From an uncultured Granulosicoccaceae bacterium (GTDB taxonomy: Bacteria; Pseudomonadota; Gammaproteobacteria; Granulosicoccales; Granulosicoccaceae), in assembly GCA_938006335.1 (NCBI GenBank), contig CALLMF010000020.1, forward strand, positions 62,001 through 126,000: a stretch of DNA of 64,000 nucleotides, given 5' to 3'. Under the pieces are notes generated by a model that searched no databases, had not been told where the DNA came from, and saw nothing but the letters and a program-made list of their open reading frames with translations. The position numbers and the translations under genes are program-made. Below are positions 40,952 through 50,617 of the stretch, piece by piece; the first letter of the stretch is position 1, and the number at the start of each line of letters is the position of its first letter.

Positions 40952-41785
40952 ATGGCAACTTCAGCACGTCGCGCAAAGACCCGACAAGTGGCACCGATGG
41001 CCGAGCTGGCCGACCGGCATCAGCTCTACCAGGAGGCGGTGCAGAATCCCGAGTTCGAACTGGACTTCATCGACGAGACCTTCGAGGAGCTGGTCGGGCG
41101 CAAGGCTGCATCCATGCGCGAAGACTTCTGCGGTACCGCGCTGTCCTCGGTCGACTGGGTACGCCGGCGTGACGCCAATACCGCGATCGCAGTTGACATA
41201 GACCCTGAAGTGCTTGCCTGGGGCAATGACAACAACGTGTCGATGCTTGCCCCGGATCAGCGCGAACGCCTCACGCTTATCCGCGCTGATGTGCTCGACG
41301 TGGAGACAGAAAAAGTCGATGTGGTGCAGGCCTACAATTTCAGCTACTGGTTCTTCCAGGAGCGCGCGACCATGCTGAACTACTTTCGGCGTGTGCGCGA
41401 AGCCCTTATAGAGGACGGGCTGTTGTTTCTGGACGTGTTCGGCGGTTCGGAGTGCTATCAGACCCAGAAGGAGAAGCGCAAGCTGGATGGCTTCAAGTAC
41501 ATCTGGGAGCAGGCGGAGTTCAATGCCATCACCAATGAACTCAAGTGCCATATCCACTTCCATTTCCCGGACAAGTCCAAGCTGAAGAAGGCGTTCAGCT
41601 ACACATGGCGTGTGTGGGGTGCGCGTGAATTACGCGAGATTCTTCAAGAAGCGGGCTTTTCCGAGGCGATCGTGTATCGCCAGAAGTTCGATGCCAAGAC
41701 GGACGAAGCGCTCGATGAGTACATCGCGACCGATGATGCCGAGGACTACGCGTGCTGGCTCGGTTACATCGTCGCGCGACCCTGA
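40952..41785 (+). CDS. class I SAM-dependent methyltransferase
   Basis: This is a 277-residue protein. The Rossmann-fold SAM site is read from 'MREDFCGTALSSVDWVRR' (motif I variant), 'AIAVDIDPEVLAWG' (acidic residue after beta 2), 'LTLIRADVLDVE' and 'DVVQAYNFSYWFFQER'. The C-terminal part contains 'YTWRVWGARELREILQEAGF', the common end of small methyltransferases. The substrate is unknown. It lies 36 nt after the YadH gene on the same strand and could be cotranscribed. Confidence 0.8.
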   Translation: MATSARRAKTRQVAPMAELADRHQLYQEAVQNPEFELDFIDETFEELVGRKAASMREDFCGTALSSVDWVRRRDANTAIAVDIDPEVLAWGNDNNVSMLAPDQRERLTLIRADVLDVETEKVDVVQAYNFSYWFFQERATMLNYFRRVREALIEDGLLFLDVFGGSECYQTQKEKRKLDGFKYIWEQAEFNAITNELKCHIHFHFPDKSKLKKAFSYTWRVWGARELREILQEAGFSEAIVYRQKFDAKTDEALDEYIATDDAEDYACWLGYIVARP

Positions 41786-41792
41786 GTATGAG

Positions 41793-42902
41793 TCACGCGA
41801 CCCGAGTCACGCACAATTGACGACGCGCGAGCATCACGCACAGCACCGGCAATAGCCAGAACATCGCGCCACCGCTGCTGATCTTGATCGCCGACGTCTC
41901 CTCGTCCGTGTCTTCAGCCTCGTTGTCGATTGACGGGAAGGCGGTATCCTCTACCGAGCTACTGAACGACAGCGAGGTTGCTGCCCGATTGTTTTCGGGT
42001 GCGCTGTCCTGCTGATCGGAACTGATGATCGCCGTCAGGGTGTGAAGGCCCGGTACGTTGCCAAGCACACCGAGGGAGTGCGTCGCAGTAGCCCCTGGCG
42101 CGATTTCCTCGGTGGGACATCGCAAGGTAGTGATACCGGCCTCGTTATCGATCTCGTAGCAGTCGCTGCTGCTGGCAAGCAAGGAGTCGGGCAGGCTGAT
42201 ATCGATGCTCACACCCGTGGCAACGGTGTCTTCGCTGGCGTTGTAGAGCGTCATGGAAACCGGCAGTACGCGCTCAGCGGGTCCGGCGAACGCAGTGGGC
42301 AGGTCGATAGACAGGTCAACGTTGCCTGCTGCGGGCAGCGCGCCAGTGAACTCACCGGTCTCGTCAAGTGTCAGCGATACCCATCGCCCACGTGCAAAGG
42401 CAAACTCACCGTTCTCCGGTACTAGGCCGTTGCTGGTGGCCATGGACTCTACTGCCAATGTCGAGCCGCTGGCCACGGGCACATCCTCGAACATGAACTG
42501 CTGTGTATCGAAGCTCTGGTCCGTGTACGCATTGACTGCCTGGCCCACCAGCACCCCGTCGACCCAGATACGGTACTGACCCTCGCCATCAAACTCGCCG
42601 AGCGTGGTCAACGTCAGATCGTAATTGGCGGAGGTGCTGCTGAACAGGTGTTCGGCGCGCGCAAAGCGGTAGCGGTAGTCGACAATGGCTGCATTGATCG
42701 CCAAGGCGTTGCGGGCGTTGTCGACGTAGTAGGGCACTTCTCCCGCGTCGATCACCGGAAAGTCGACGATCGCCTCAAGCTCGATAGCGTCAGCAAGGGC
42801 AAGCGGGCAAAACAGCGCCACCGTGGTGCCAAGCAGACAGAGACGAGTGGCACGGAGCGCAGGCCGCCTGGTCGCGGGTGTTGCAATGATTGAATGTGGC
42901 AC
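41793..42902 (-). CDS. exported DUF11-like protein with GlyGly-CTERM-like tail
   Basis: This 369-residue protein has a signal peptide ending in P-L-A-L-A (about 38). The N-terminal beta domain (40-190) contains 'YDLTLTTLGEFDGEGQYRIWVDG'-type strands (core L-G-E-F-D-G-E-G-Q-Y). A DUF11/CARDB-like domain (190-310) has 'MTLYNASEDTVATGVSIDISLPDSLL' features, and an acidic linker follows. The tail has S-S-G-G-A, then a hydrophobic helix and A-R-R, resembling GlyGly-CTERM sorting signals cleaved by rhombosortase. The start is probably GTG at 42902. It lies 53 nt after the phoQ-like gene on the same strand. Confidence 0.65.
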   Translation of the reverse strand: MPHSIIATPATRRPALRATRLCLLGTTVALFCPLALADAIELEAIVDFPVIDAGEVPYYVDNARNALAINAAIVDYRYRFARAEHLFSSTSANYDLTLTTLGEFDGEGQYRIWVDGVLVGQAVNAYTDQSFDTQQFMFEDVPVASGSTLAVESMATSNGLVPENGEFAFARGRWVSLTLDETGEFTGALPAAGNVDLSIDLPTAFAGPAERVLPVSMTLYNASEDTVATGVSIDISLPDSLLASSSDCYEIDNEAGITTLRCPTEEIAPGATATHSLGVLGNVPGLHTLTAIISSDQQDSAPENNRAATSLSFSSSVEDTAFPSIDNEAEDTDEETSAIKISSGGAMFWLLPVLCVMLARRQLCVTRVA

Positions 42903-42955
42903 GTTGTCAGCGATTTGGCAGGTAAACCTGCAGTGGCTGCATGAGCCGTGCCGAA

Positions 42956-44263
42956 TCAGCCAATCATGCTGCGCAGTGTCAAGCTGCAACGCGCACCGCC
43001 CAGGTCCGAGCGGGCCAATTGAACCTCGCCACCCCAGGCGACCACGAACTGCTTGACCGTCGCGAGACCGATGCCCTTGCCCTCGGTGAAGGCGTCTGCC
43101 CGCGCGCCTCGGGTGAGCAGGTCCTGAGGATTGTCTGCGTCAAAGCCCGGGCCGTCGTCTTCGATCGAGAGAACGCCGTCATGCAAGCGCGTGCGTATGT
43201 GATGCGCGCCGTACTTGCAGGCGTTGTCGTAGAGGTTGCCGATGACCTCGTACACGTCCGCTTCCGGAGCCCGCAGTGCTGCTGTGGGCGAGATATCGTG
43301 TTCGAATTGCAGAGCCGGGTTTTGGTGGAGCTTGCGCATGGATTCGGCGACTCGCTCCAGCACCGGCAGGAGCAGCACCGAAGGGGTCAGCGTTGTCGTT
43401 GTTTCTGTTGCTGCCCGTTGCAGGTATCTGTCTATGCTGCGCTGCATGGAATTGGCCTGAGTGCTGACCGTCGAATCGTCAAGGTTATGCAGTATGGCCA
43501 ACGGCGTCTTGAGGTTGTGCGCAAGGTCATCCAGAAGATGACGGTAGCTTTCATGGCGTCCGCGTTCTCGCGCGTGCAAGGCATTGACGCTCGTTGCAAG
43601 CGGGCTGAGCTCCTTCGGGAAGTCCTCCTCGAGTACCTCCTTGTTGCCCTGGGTCATCGCATCGATGTCACGGCCCAGCTTGCGTAGCGGTCCGAGCGCT
43701 GCGCGAAGCACGGCAAGTTGCAGCACCAGCAATACAGCCGCGACACCCAGCAGGGTGGCCCAGAGGCTACGGTTGAATCGAGCCATCGCCCGCACATCGT
43801 CGCCGCGCGCATCCACGACATGCACGATGAAGGGGAGCTCCGCACCGTTGTCCTGTTCCCATACGGTCTGCAGCTGGATACGTCGCGCATGGTCTCCATT
43901 GGCCAGCTTGACGAGCTCCTGCTGCCAATCACCGATTGCTGACGCGCGCACCGGCGGGACGCTTTCGATGATGGAGCGTGAGCGCCACAAGCGCATCCCG
44001 TCGCTGTCCACGATTTCGGCATATAGCCCGGCGCCTTCCAGTGCGAGCGTCCGTTCAGGTAGCTCGCCCATGCTCACCGACAGCTCGCCTGAGTCACTGA
44101 CGTTCGTAGCACCAAGGATGCCGAACACGAGCCCCTGCAGCCGATCCTGGGATGCAGCGTCAGCGCGTTGATGCACCGAGTAGGAAATCGCGATTCCGGT
44201 CAGGCCAAGAAACACGGCCAGTACCATAACGCTACCTGCGACGAGGCGCGCGGACAAGGACAT
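42956..44263 (-). CDS. phoQ: sensor histidine kinase, PhoQ-like
   Basis: This 435-residue inner-membrane kinase has TM1 at about 7-28, a periplasmic sensor of about 135 residues and TM2 at about 167-189. A HAMP-like linker follows, then the H-box 'LDDLAHNLKTPLAIL' with phosphorylated His249, and the ATP-binding domain with N-L-Y-D-N-A-C-K-Y, D-D-G-P-G-F and G-K-G-I-G-L-A. 'DDLAHNLKTPLA' is typical of PhoQ. The sensor domain is not rich in acidic clusters. The ATG at 44263 overlaps the regulator stop (TGATG). The symbol reflects family resemblance; the signal is unknown. Confidence 0.85.
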   Translation of the reverse strand: MSLSARLVAGSVMVLAVFLGLTGIAISYSVHQRADAASQDRLQGLVFGILGATNVSDSGELSVSMGELPERTLALEGAGLYAEIVDSDGMRLWRSRSIIESVPPVRASAIGDWQQELVKLANGDHARRIQLQTVWEQDNGAELPFIVHVVDARGDDVRAMARFNRSLWATLLGVAAVLLVLQLAVLRAALGPLRKLGRDIDAMTQGNKEVLEEDFPKELSPLATSVNALHARERGRHESYRHLLDDLAHNLKTPLAILHNLDDSTVSTQANSMQRSIDRYLQRAATETTTTLTPSVLLLPVLERVAESMRKLHQNPALQFEHDISPTAALRAPEADVYEVIGNLYDNACKYGAHHIRTRLHDGVLSIEDDGPGFDADNPQDLLTRGARADAFTEGKGIGLATVKQFVVAWGGEVQLARSDLGGARCSLTLRSMIG

Positions 44264-44949
44264 CACGTGTCGGTGCTTCGCTCCAGCGCCAGTCGGTAAC
44301 CACGACCGCGCAAGGTCTCGATCGGGGAGAGCGTCTTGTCGGGGTCGAGCTTCTGACGCAGGCGGCGAATGAACACCTCGAGCACATTCGGGTCGCGCAT
44401 CTCATCCTCGTCGTACAGGTGGTCCAGCAAACGTGCCTTGCTGATGACTTCGCCACCGTTGGTCGCCAGGTAGGCCAGCACCCGGTACTCGTATGCGGTC
44501 AAGGACACTGCCTCGCCACGCACCGAGACTGACTGGGCGCGGGTATCGATCTCGAGTTCCCCGAATCGCATCGTGGGCTCGGCCCAGCCGCCGGCGCGGC
44601 GTAGCAGGGCGCGCAAGCGAGCGAGCAGTTCCGGCATGTGGAAAGGCTTTGCAAGGTAGTCGTCCGCTCCGGCCTCGAGACCCTCGACCTTGTCTTGCCA
44701 GGTGTCTCTAGCGGTGAGCAGCAACACAGGTACGGTAACGCCGGCATTGCGTGCTTCTCGCACCAGCTGCAGTCCGTCGATTTCCGGCAGACCGATGTCC
44801 ACGACGGCAACATCGATAGGCATCTCGCAGGCAAGGTACAGACCCTCGCGTCCGTCGCCACTGGAATCGATGGCAAAACCCTCGGCGCGCAGGGCAACCA
44901 CGATCTGCTCGCGCAAGGTGTCTTCATCTTCGACCACCAACGCTCTCAT
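44263..44949 (-). CDS. phoP: OmpR-family response regulator, PhoP-like
   Basis: This 228-residue protein has a receiver domain with acidic residues E7-D8 and phospho-acceptor Asp51 (V-V-D-I-G-L-P). 'LLLTARDTWQDKVEGLEAGADDYLAKPF' (core T-A-R and A-D-D-Y-L-A-K-P-F) gives the conserved Thr and Lys. The winged-helix DNA-binding domain (about 130-222) ends 'VFIRRLRQKLDP...ETLRGRGYRL'. The sequence resembles PhoP of pseudomonads and enterics. It is translationally coupled to the kinase gene. Confidence 0.9.
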   Translation of the reverse strand: MRALVVEDEDTLREQIVVALRAEGFAIDSSGDGREGLYLACEMPIDVAVVDIGLPEIDGLQLVREARNAGVTVPVLLLTARDTWQDKVEGLEAGADDYLAKPFHMPELLARLRALLRRAGGWAEPTMRFGELEIDTRAQSVSVRGEAVSLTAYEYRVLAYLATNGGEVISKARLLDHLYDEDEMRDPNVLEVFIRRLRQKLDPDKTLSPIETLRGRGYRLALERSTDT

Positions 44950-44989
44950 GTGGTGTCTCCCCTAACAATCAGGACGGGTTTGCATGGTG

Positions 44990-45223
44990 TCAATCCGCCG
45001 GTATGCGATGAACACGCACTCGCCCGTCGGTAAGTACCTTGACGGCCCACACGCTGCGACCGTCGCGGTCTTCCTTGCGCACGCTGAGAACCTTGCCGGT
45101 GTTGCCGTCGTTGGCGAGTGCTTGCGCCACTGCCTGCTGGCGAGTTGCCGCCAACAGATCAGCGGATACAAGGCCACCCACGAGGCCTGCGAGCATGCAC
45201 ACGACAAGGACGGCGCGTCGCAT
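44990..45223 (-). CDS. PepSY-domain small exported protein
   Basis: This 77-residue protein has a signal sequence (about 1-25). The remainder matches the short PepSY pattern: 'ATRQQAVAQAL', 'GKVLSVRKEDRDGRSVWAVKVL' (core K-V-L-S-V-R-K-E) and 'DGRVRVHRIPAD'. Such small periplasmic PepSY proteins are often encoded directly before two-component systems and may modulate the sensor. It lies 40 nt before phoP and 4 nt after the glycine-zipper gene. The ATG at 45223 precedes the signal sequence. Confidence 0.85.
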   Translation of the reverse strand: MRRAVLVVCMLAGLVGGLVSADLLAATRQQAVAQALANDGNTGKVLSVRKEDRDGRSVWAVKVLTDGRVRVHRIPAD

Positions 45224-45227
45224 CGGC

Positions 45228-45878
45228 TCAGCGCCGGTGAGGGCGGTGGTGACCGTGGACTTCGATGCGGCGACCGGGGTCCCTGCGTCGTTGAGTCGTG
45301 TATCTGCGGCCCTGATAGACATAGGTCACGTCAAAGTGATCGAATCGGCGCTCAGTGTGTGTTTCCACCACCTCGTAACACGACTGTCCATGCCCATGCG
45401 GTCGTCGATGGCGGTTACTCTGAGCGAGTTCACTGCCGATGGCAGCGCCAATGAGGGCACCAGCGGCGGTAGCCCCAAGGGTACCGACATTGTCGTGGCG
45501 GCTGTTGTGACTCGAACCCGGACTTCTGGATTCTCGAGAGCCACTGATCGCGTTGCCGATGACCCCGCCAACAATGCTTCCGACGATCGGAGCGGCATGA
45601 TTATGTGAACGGCGGTGTCCACGCGAGCTGCACACTTGTCGAGGCTCACGTACCGTCACATAGGAGTACACCGGACGAACGCTGATCACGCGGCCGTAGC
45701 GCTCGCGTCCGTGACTGCTGCCGTGGCCGCCGTGACTCCCATGGCCGCTGTGGTGCGTACGGTCATGGGCCTGAGCCAACGGAACGAGCGCGATGGCACC
45801 GAACATCAGTGCGCTGACAAGTGATACGTGCATCCGGAACGATGTGCGGCGGCGGGAACTGCGATTTGCTGAGTCCAT
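45228..45878 (-). CDS. glycine-zipper 2TM domain protein
   Basis: This 216-residue exported protein has a signal peptide ending P-L-A-Q-A (about 37). A His/Gly/Ser-rich segment follows (40-60), then a glycine zipper 'PIVGSIVGGVIGNAI' and a second 'GATAAGALIGAAIGSEL'. The conserved tail 'CYEVVETHTERRFDHFDVTYVYQGRRY' has core Y-Q-G-R-R-Y, and the end is R-D-P-G-R-R-I-E-V. Family members (YcfJ/UmoD-like) are cell-envelope proteins linked to stress signalling. It heads the PepSY-phoP-phoQ unit. The His-rich stretch could bind metal; inference only. Confidence 0.85.
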   Translation of the reverse strand: MDSANRSSRRRTSFRMHVSLVSALMFGAIALVPLAQAHDRTHHSGHGSHGGHGSSHGRERYGRVISVRPVYSYVTVREPRQVCSSRGHRRSHNHAAPIVGSIVGGVIGNAISGSRESRSPGSSHNSRHDNVGTLGATAAGALIGAAIGSELAQSNRHRRPHGHGQSCYEVVETHTERRFDHFDVTYVYQGRRYTTQRRRDPGRRIEVHGHHRPHRR

Positions 45879-45984
45879 GTAAGCGAGCCTCGAGGGGTTA
45901 GGCGACAGCATCGGTCGCGTTGTGCCCATGTTTGACGGCTACCACTGAACCCTGCCTGAACCTCGATTACGATCGAAGCAGCGC

Positions 45985-46007
45985 GTGCCAGTAGCGAGAG
46001 CTGGCAC
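45985..46007. terminator. hairpin downstream of csiV
   Basis: A perfect 7-bp stem GTGCCAG (45985-45991) with CTGGCAC (46001-46007) has a 9-nt loop. It starts about 35 nt after the csiV stop on the minus strand and about 107 nt before the glycine-zipper start codon. There is no T-run. It could be a weak terminator for mfd-csiV or an operator for the next operon. Confidence 0.35.
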
Positions 46008-46041
46008 ACGAAACGAGCTTCTGTACTCCAACAACTACCGC

Positions 46042-46821
46042 TTAGCCTGGCAGGGCTTCGTCGACGTCATCAACAATCGAATCAATCACGTCCTGTTCCA
46101 CCGGCTCGGATGTTTCGGGCGCTGAGGCAGGCTCGGTCTCCTCGACAGGAACGATTCGGGTCAGTATGCCAAAGCGGGGGTTGTCGACGTAATGCAACTC
46201 GCGACTGCGCATCTTGCGACTCTCGTAGAGTCGATAGCTGCGCCCTTCATCGAGGTCGGTGTACACAAGCCTGGACTCCAGGTGCAGAAAACGACCCAGT
46301 CGCACGCGCAGTGTTCCATTGACGGTAAACGAGGTGACAGGCTCGCTGCGCCCGGGTTGGGGATTGGCGCTGGCCGCCTGGAAGGTGTCGCGATTGTTGG
46401 GCTCGTCCGGAATGTAGAGCGGCACACGCGATCCGATAGACACGCGTACCCGAATGGCATTGTCGTCGTCGAGACCGGGCTGTTGCCAGGCATAGTGGCG
46501 CAACACCCGGTAGCGACTGCTGGACGCCATGGCGGCTGCTTCTTCAGCGAGATCCAGCTCGCTGTCGTAGCTGACGAAGCCGGCTGCCGTGGCGGCGTCG
46601 GTATCCAATGAAATGGCACGTCGCGGTGAGGGGTACCAATACCCGGAAGCACCGGGCGGGCTACCGCCCAGATGTTCGAACACGATCGCCTCGATGCGGT
46701 AGTCGCGTGCTGCAGCCGGCGTCGCAATGGCAGTGAGTGCCAGCACGGTGAACAGCAACAGGCCTGCGCGCCGGTGGCGAGCCAAGGAACAGGCAGTGAT
46801 CAGAGGTAGAGGCATCGGCAT
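46042..46821 (-). CDS. csiV: CsiV family exported protein
   Basis: This 259-residue protein has a signal peptide (hydrophobic core about 20-34, cleavage near A-A-A-R). The family opening 'YRIEAIVFEHL' follows, then a variable middle, and the conserved C-terminal part: 'FTVNGTLRVRLGRFLHLESRLVY', with core L-R-V-R-L-G-R-F-L-H-L, and 'RSRELHYVDNPRFGILTRIVPVE' (core H-Y-x-D-x-P-x-F-G-x-L). CsiV proteins bind peptidoglycan and were described in Vibrio as needed for resistance to stress. Proximity to mfd (67 nt) is conserved. The tail is acidic and low-complexity. Confidence 0.82.
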   Translation of the reverse strand: MPMPLPLITACSLARHRRAGLLLFTVLALTAIATPAAARDYRIEAIVFEHLGGSPPGASGYWYPSPRRAISLDTDAATAAGFVSYDSELDLAEEAAAMASSSRYRVLRHYAWQQPGLDDDNAIRVRVSIGSRVPLYIPDEPNNRDTFQAASANPQPGRSEPVTSFTVNGTLRVRLGRFLHLESRLVYTDLDEGRSYRLYESRKMRSRELHYVDNPRFGILTRIVPVEETEPASAPETSEPVEQDVIDSIVDDVDEALPG

Positions 46822-46888
46822 GAGATGTGGCTATGGCACTCGCAATGGTACCTGTTGCGTCTTGTTCACTGAACCACGCACGCGAGCG

Positions 46889-49800
46889 TCACTCGGCTGA
46901 CAGCCGGTCGAGCAGCTGATCCAGAAATGCGGCTCGATCGGTCTCGTCATCCAGGTCCGCGGTAATCCGCAACACGTCACCGCCATCAAAGCGGTAGGTG
47001 GTTGGTTCTTTCTGTACGAGAAGAATCAGAGCGCCCAGGTCGATATTCGGTTTGGCCGTAAACAGCAAGCGACCACCGCCGGCATTGACTTCGAGCTTGC
47101 GGATACCGAGCTGCTCGCAACGCTGACGCAAGCGCGTCACGTCAAACAGCCGTTCGGCAGGCTCCGGCAGCAGGCCAAAGCGATCGATCAGTTCGACCTT
47201 GAGTTCGCGCAGGTGCTCACTGTCTGTTGCGTTGGCGATGCGCTTGTACAGGATCAGCCGTTGATGTACGTCCGGCACGAAGTCGTCGGGTAGCAAGGCG
47301 GGCGTGCCAAGATCGACTTCCGTGGCGCGGGCAAGCGGTTGGTCCACGTCGGGGATCTCGCCGTCCTTGAGTGCCTTGACCGCCCGTGCCAGCAGCTCCG
47401 AATACAAGGTGAAACCGATCTCCTGAATTTGTCCGGATTGCCCTTCGCCAAGGAGCTCGCCGGCGCCGCGAATTTCGAGATCGTGTGTGGCCAAGGTAAA
47501 ACCGACGCCGAGGTCTTCGAGTGATTCGATGGCCTCGAGTCGTTTTACGGCGTCGGCAGTAATGGACTCGCGTCCCGGAGTGATGAGATAGGCATAGGCG
47601 CGGTGGTGGGAGCGTCCGACACGACCGCGTAGCTGGTGCAGTTGAGCAAGACCGAGCTTGTCCGCACGGTTGATCAGGATGGTGTTGGCGTTCGGGATAT
47701 CGATACCGGACTCGATGATCGTGGTCGCCACCAGGATGTTGAATCGTTGACGGGCAAAGTCGACCATGACCTGCTCGAGTTCCGACTCGCGCATTTGCCC
47801 GTGTGCAAAGCGTACGTCTGCCGCAGGGATGATGCGCTGCAGATCCTCGGTGATCTTCTGGATGGTCTTGACTTCGTTATGCAGCACGTAGATCTGTCCA
47901 CCGCGGGCCAGTTCGCGTTCGCAGGCTTCGCGTATCTGCCCGTCGTCCCATTCGCCCACGAAAGTCTTGATCGCGTGTCGGTGTTGTGGCGGTGTCGCGA
48001 TGATGGACAGGTCGCGCATGCCGGCAAGACCCATGTTGAGCGTCCGCGGAATCGGTGTTGCCGTGAGCGTCAGGATGTCGACCTCAGCGCGTAGTGCCTT
48101 CATGTGCTCCTTGTGACGTACGCCAAAGCGGTGTTCCTCATCGATGATGACGAGACCGAGGTTCTTGTATTCGATATCACGCGAGAGCAACTTGTGCGTA
48201 CCGATGACGATGTCCAGAGCGCCGCTACTGAGCTGTTGAATGATCGCTTTCTGATCCTTCGTGCTCTCGAACCTCGATAGCGATTCGATCTTGATCGGCC
48301 ATTCGGCAAAGCGATCCAGAAAGTTCTGGTAATGCTGGCGCGCGAGGAGGGTGGTGGGCACGAGTACGACCACCTGCTTGCCCGCATCCACAGCCACAAA
48401 GGCGGCACGCATCGCCACCTCGGTCTTGCCGAAACCCACGTCTCCGCACACCACCCGATCCATCGGCTGTGACGACTTCAAGTCTTCGACTACCGCGTTG
48501 ATCGCAGACAGTTGATCCGGCGTCTCCTCAAACGGAAATGCGTCGGCAAAGTCCGCGTAGTGGTTGGCATCAGCCTCGAAGGCAAAGCCGACGCGAGCGG
48601 CACGGCGCGCATGAATTTCGAGCAGCTCTGCGGCGACGTCGTGGGCTTTTTGTGCGGCCCGGCGCTTTGCTTTCTGCCAGCTTTCGCTACCGAGGCGATG
48701 CAGCGGTGCGGTCTCTTCACTCGCACCCGCGTATCGACTGATCAGGTGCAGAGCACTGACCGGTACATACAGCGTGTCATCACCGGCATACCGGATGGTC
48801 AGGTACTCGTTGGCGACGCCGCCCACATCGATGGTGGTCAGGCCAACGTAGCGCCCCACGCCATGGTCGATGTGGACGACCGGGGCGCCTTCGGCGAGAT
48901 CGGTGAGGTTGGCGATGATCGCGTCGGAGTCGCGTGTAGCACGCCGTCTTTCGCGTCGTTTGACACGACCGCCACCGAGTTGCGCTTCGGTGATGACGGA
49001 GAGGCCGGCGCGCTCGAGATGCATGCCTCGATCAATCGGCGCTGCTGTCACGCACAAGGGGCGTGAGCTTGCAAGAAACGCGTGCCAGTCGTCGACGGTC
49101 TCTGTTGCGAGTCGGTTGCCCACCAGTTGGTCGAGCAGGGCTTCGCGACGGCCGGTGGATTCGGCAACGATCAGCACACGGCCCTTGAAGTTGCTCAGGA
49201 AGGACTCGAGCGCGCCTATCGGCCTCTCGTTGCGCGCCTGCACCGGGTAGAGCCCGGGAGCTCGGGTGTCGAAATTGATGGCCTTGGCAGACACCGATTC
49301 GATTTCGGCACTTTGCAACGTGACCACCGCCGCAGACGCCAAATGCGCCTCGACGTCGTCTGGTGGGTCGTAGAGAGCGCCAGGTTCGAGAATCGGGCGC
49401 TCGACGTCGTGCCGACGCTGCTCGTAGCGTTCGTCTGTCGTCTGCTGGAACTGCTTCATTGCCGCTGAAGCGCCCTGGGCCTGGATAAACCGCGTGCCCT
49501 CCGGCAAATACTCGAACAAGTTGGACGTCGAGTCGAAGAACAGAGGTAGGTAGTACTCGATACCCGATGGCGCACGGCCTTCGCTGACGTCTCGATAGAT
49601 TGGCGACGAGCGCGACGCGCTATCAAAGCGCGTACGGAACTCCCGACGAAATGTCTGGATACCTTCCTCGTTCAGAGGGAATTCGTGTGCCGGCAGCAGT
49701 TCGATCGAATCTGACTTGTCCATCCCGCGCTGCGTGTCCGGGTCGAAGCTGCGGATCGTCTCGATATCGTCGTCAAAAAACTCGATGCGGTAGGGCCGAT

Positions 49801-50449
49801 CACTGGACATCGGAAAGAGGTCGAGGATGGAGCCGCGCAGCGCGAACTCGCCATGTTCCTCCACCTGAGCGACGTTGCGATAGCCCGCGTCTACCAGACG
49901 CTCACGGAAATCGTCGATCGGGCAGCGATCGCCGGTACGCACAATCAGAGTATGTCGATCCAGAAAGGCCCTCGGTGGAAGACGCTGCATCGCGACGGGG
50001 GCCGTTATCAACAAGATGCCGGTGCCGGTGCGTGTCAAGGATGACAAGGTGCGCAAGCGTTCGGACACGATGTCCTGATGCGGGGAGACGCGATCGTAGG
50101 TCAGGGTTTCCCAGTCAGGCAGTACCGATACGCTCATGCCTTCGTCGGCAAAAAAACGGAACTCGGCCTCGTACTGGCGCAGCTCACTGGTGTTCGACGC
50201 GATGAAGACGACAAGCGAGTCGACCGCACGAGCGTGTTCAACGATCGCGAGCGCATCGGACGAACCGTACAGGCGCCCCCAGCGAAGGGCCCGATCTGCC
50301 TTGGTCGGTCTCAGCAGGCATCCGGATGCGGCCCGGGACACTGGCGCGTCGTAGCCGGGCACAACAGAATCAGCGGCTGACTCGTCGACGGGCAGGGCGC
50401 TGGAGTCCGGTTTGGTATCGGGGCGCCTGGCAGGGGCGTCAGTGGTCAT
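46889..50449 (-). CDS. mfd: transcription-repair coupling factor Mfd
   Basis: This 1186-residue protein removes stalled RNA polymerase and recruits UvrA to lesions. It has a UvrB-like N-terminal module ('[15 protein letters not shown]', '[12 protein letters not shown]') and an RNAP-interaction domain ('[16 protein letters not shown]', '[16 protein letters not shown]'). Helicase motifs include '[18 protein letters not shown]', D-E-E-H-R-F-G and '[12 protein letters not shown]'. The translocation motif region '[12 protein letters not shown]' and the C-terminal TRCF domain follow. The ATG at 50449 gives a short Pro/Asp-rich leader before homology; the frame is open further upstream without family match. 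It is divergent from lolC. Confidence 0.95.
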   Translation of the reverse strand: MTTDAPARRPDTKPDSSALPVDESAADSVVPGYDAPVSRAASGCLLRPTKADRALRWGRLYGSSDALAIVEHARAVDSLVVFIASNTSELRQYEAEFRFFADEGMSVSVLPDWETLTYDRVSPHQDIVSERLRTLSSLTRTGTGILLITAPVAMQRLPPRAFLDRHTLIVRTGDRCPIDDFRERLVDAGYRNVAQVEEHGEFALRGSILDLFPMSSDRPYRIEFFDDDIETIRSFDPDTQRGMDKSDSIELLPAHEFPLNEEGIQTFRREFRTRFDSASRSSPIYRDVSEGRAPSGIEYYLPLFFDSTSNLFEYLPEGTRFIQAQGASAAMKQFQQTTDERYEQRRHDVERPILEPGALYDPPDDVEAHLASAAVVTLQSAEIESVSAKAINFDTRAPGLYPVQARNERPIGALESFLSNFKGRVLIVAESTGRREALLDQLVGNRLATETVDDWHAFLASSRPLCVTAAPIDRGMHLERAGLSVITEAQLGGGRVKRRERRRATRDSDAIIANLTDLAEGAPVVHIDHGVGRYVGLTTIDVGGVANEYLTIRYAGDDTLYVPVSALHLISRYAGASEETAPLHRLGSESWQKAKRRAAQKAHDVAAELLEIHARRAARVGFAFEADANHYADFADAFPFEETPDQLSAINAVVEDLKSSQPMDRVVCGDVGFGKTEVAMRAAFVAVDAGKQVVVLVPTTLLARQHYQNFLDRFAEWPIKIESLSRFESTKDQKAIIQQLSSGALDIVIGTHKLLSRDIEYKNLGLVIIDEEHRFGVRHKEHMKALRAEVDILTLTATPIPRTLNMGLAGMRDLSIIATPPQHRHAIKTFVGEWDDGQIREACERELARGGQIYVLHNEVKTIQKITEDLQRIIPAADVRFAHGQMRESELEQVMVDFARQRFNILVATTIIESGIDIPNANTILINRADKLGLAQLHQLRGRVGRSHHRAYAYLITPGRESITADAVKRLEAIESLEDLGVGFTLATHDLEIRGAGELLGEGQSGQIQEIGFTLYSELLARAVKALKDGEIPDVDQPLARATEVDLGTPALLPDDFVPDVHQRLILYKRIANATDSEHLRELKVELIDRFGLLPEPAERLFDVTRLRQRCEQLGIRKLEVNAGGGRLLFTAKPNIDLGALILLVQKEPTTYRFDGGDVLRITADLDDETDRAAFLDQLLDRLSAE

Positions 50450-50617
50450 CGCCTGATTCGATTGCTGTACAGAGGGCGGGCGCAGTGTCCCATATTTCCT
50501 ATACTCCCCCAGTCGTCTTGCGGTACTCGCATCCGGTGGCCGTCCCTGCCGGGCACGAAATTCGCCTTCGGATGTCATAGCGAACCATCCCTCAGCCCAG
50601 GTTCCCACCTCTTTCGC
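50450..50617. promoter_or_regulatory. divergent mfd/lolC intergenic region
   Basis: This 168-nt spacer lies between divergent start codons. An AT-rich patch at 50491-50505 (with TATACT at 50500-50505) is the only promoter-like element seen and could provide a -10 box for lolC. No good -35 element was found at the right distance on either strand. Confidence 0.25.
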
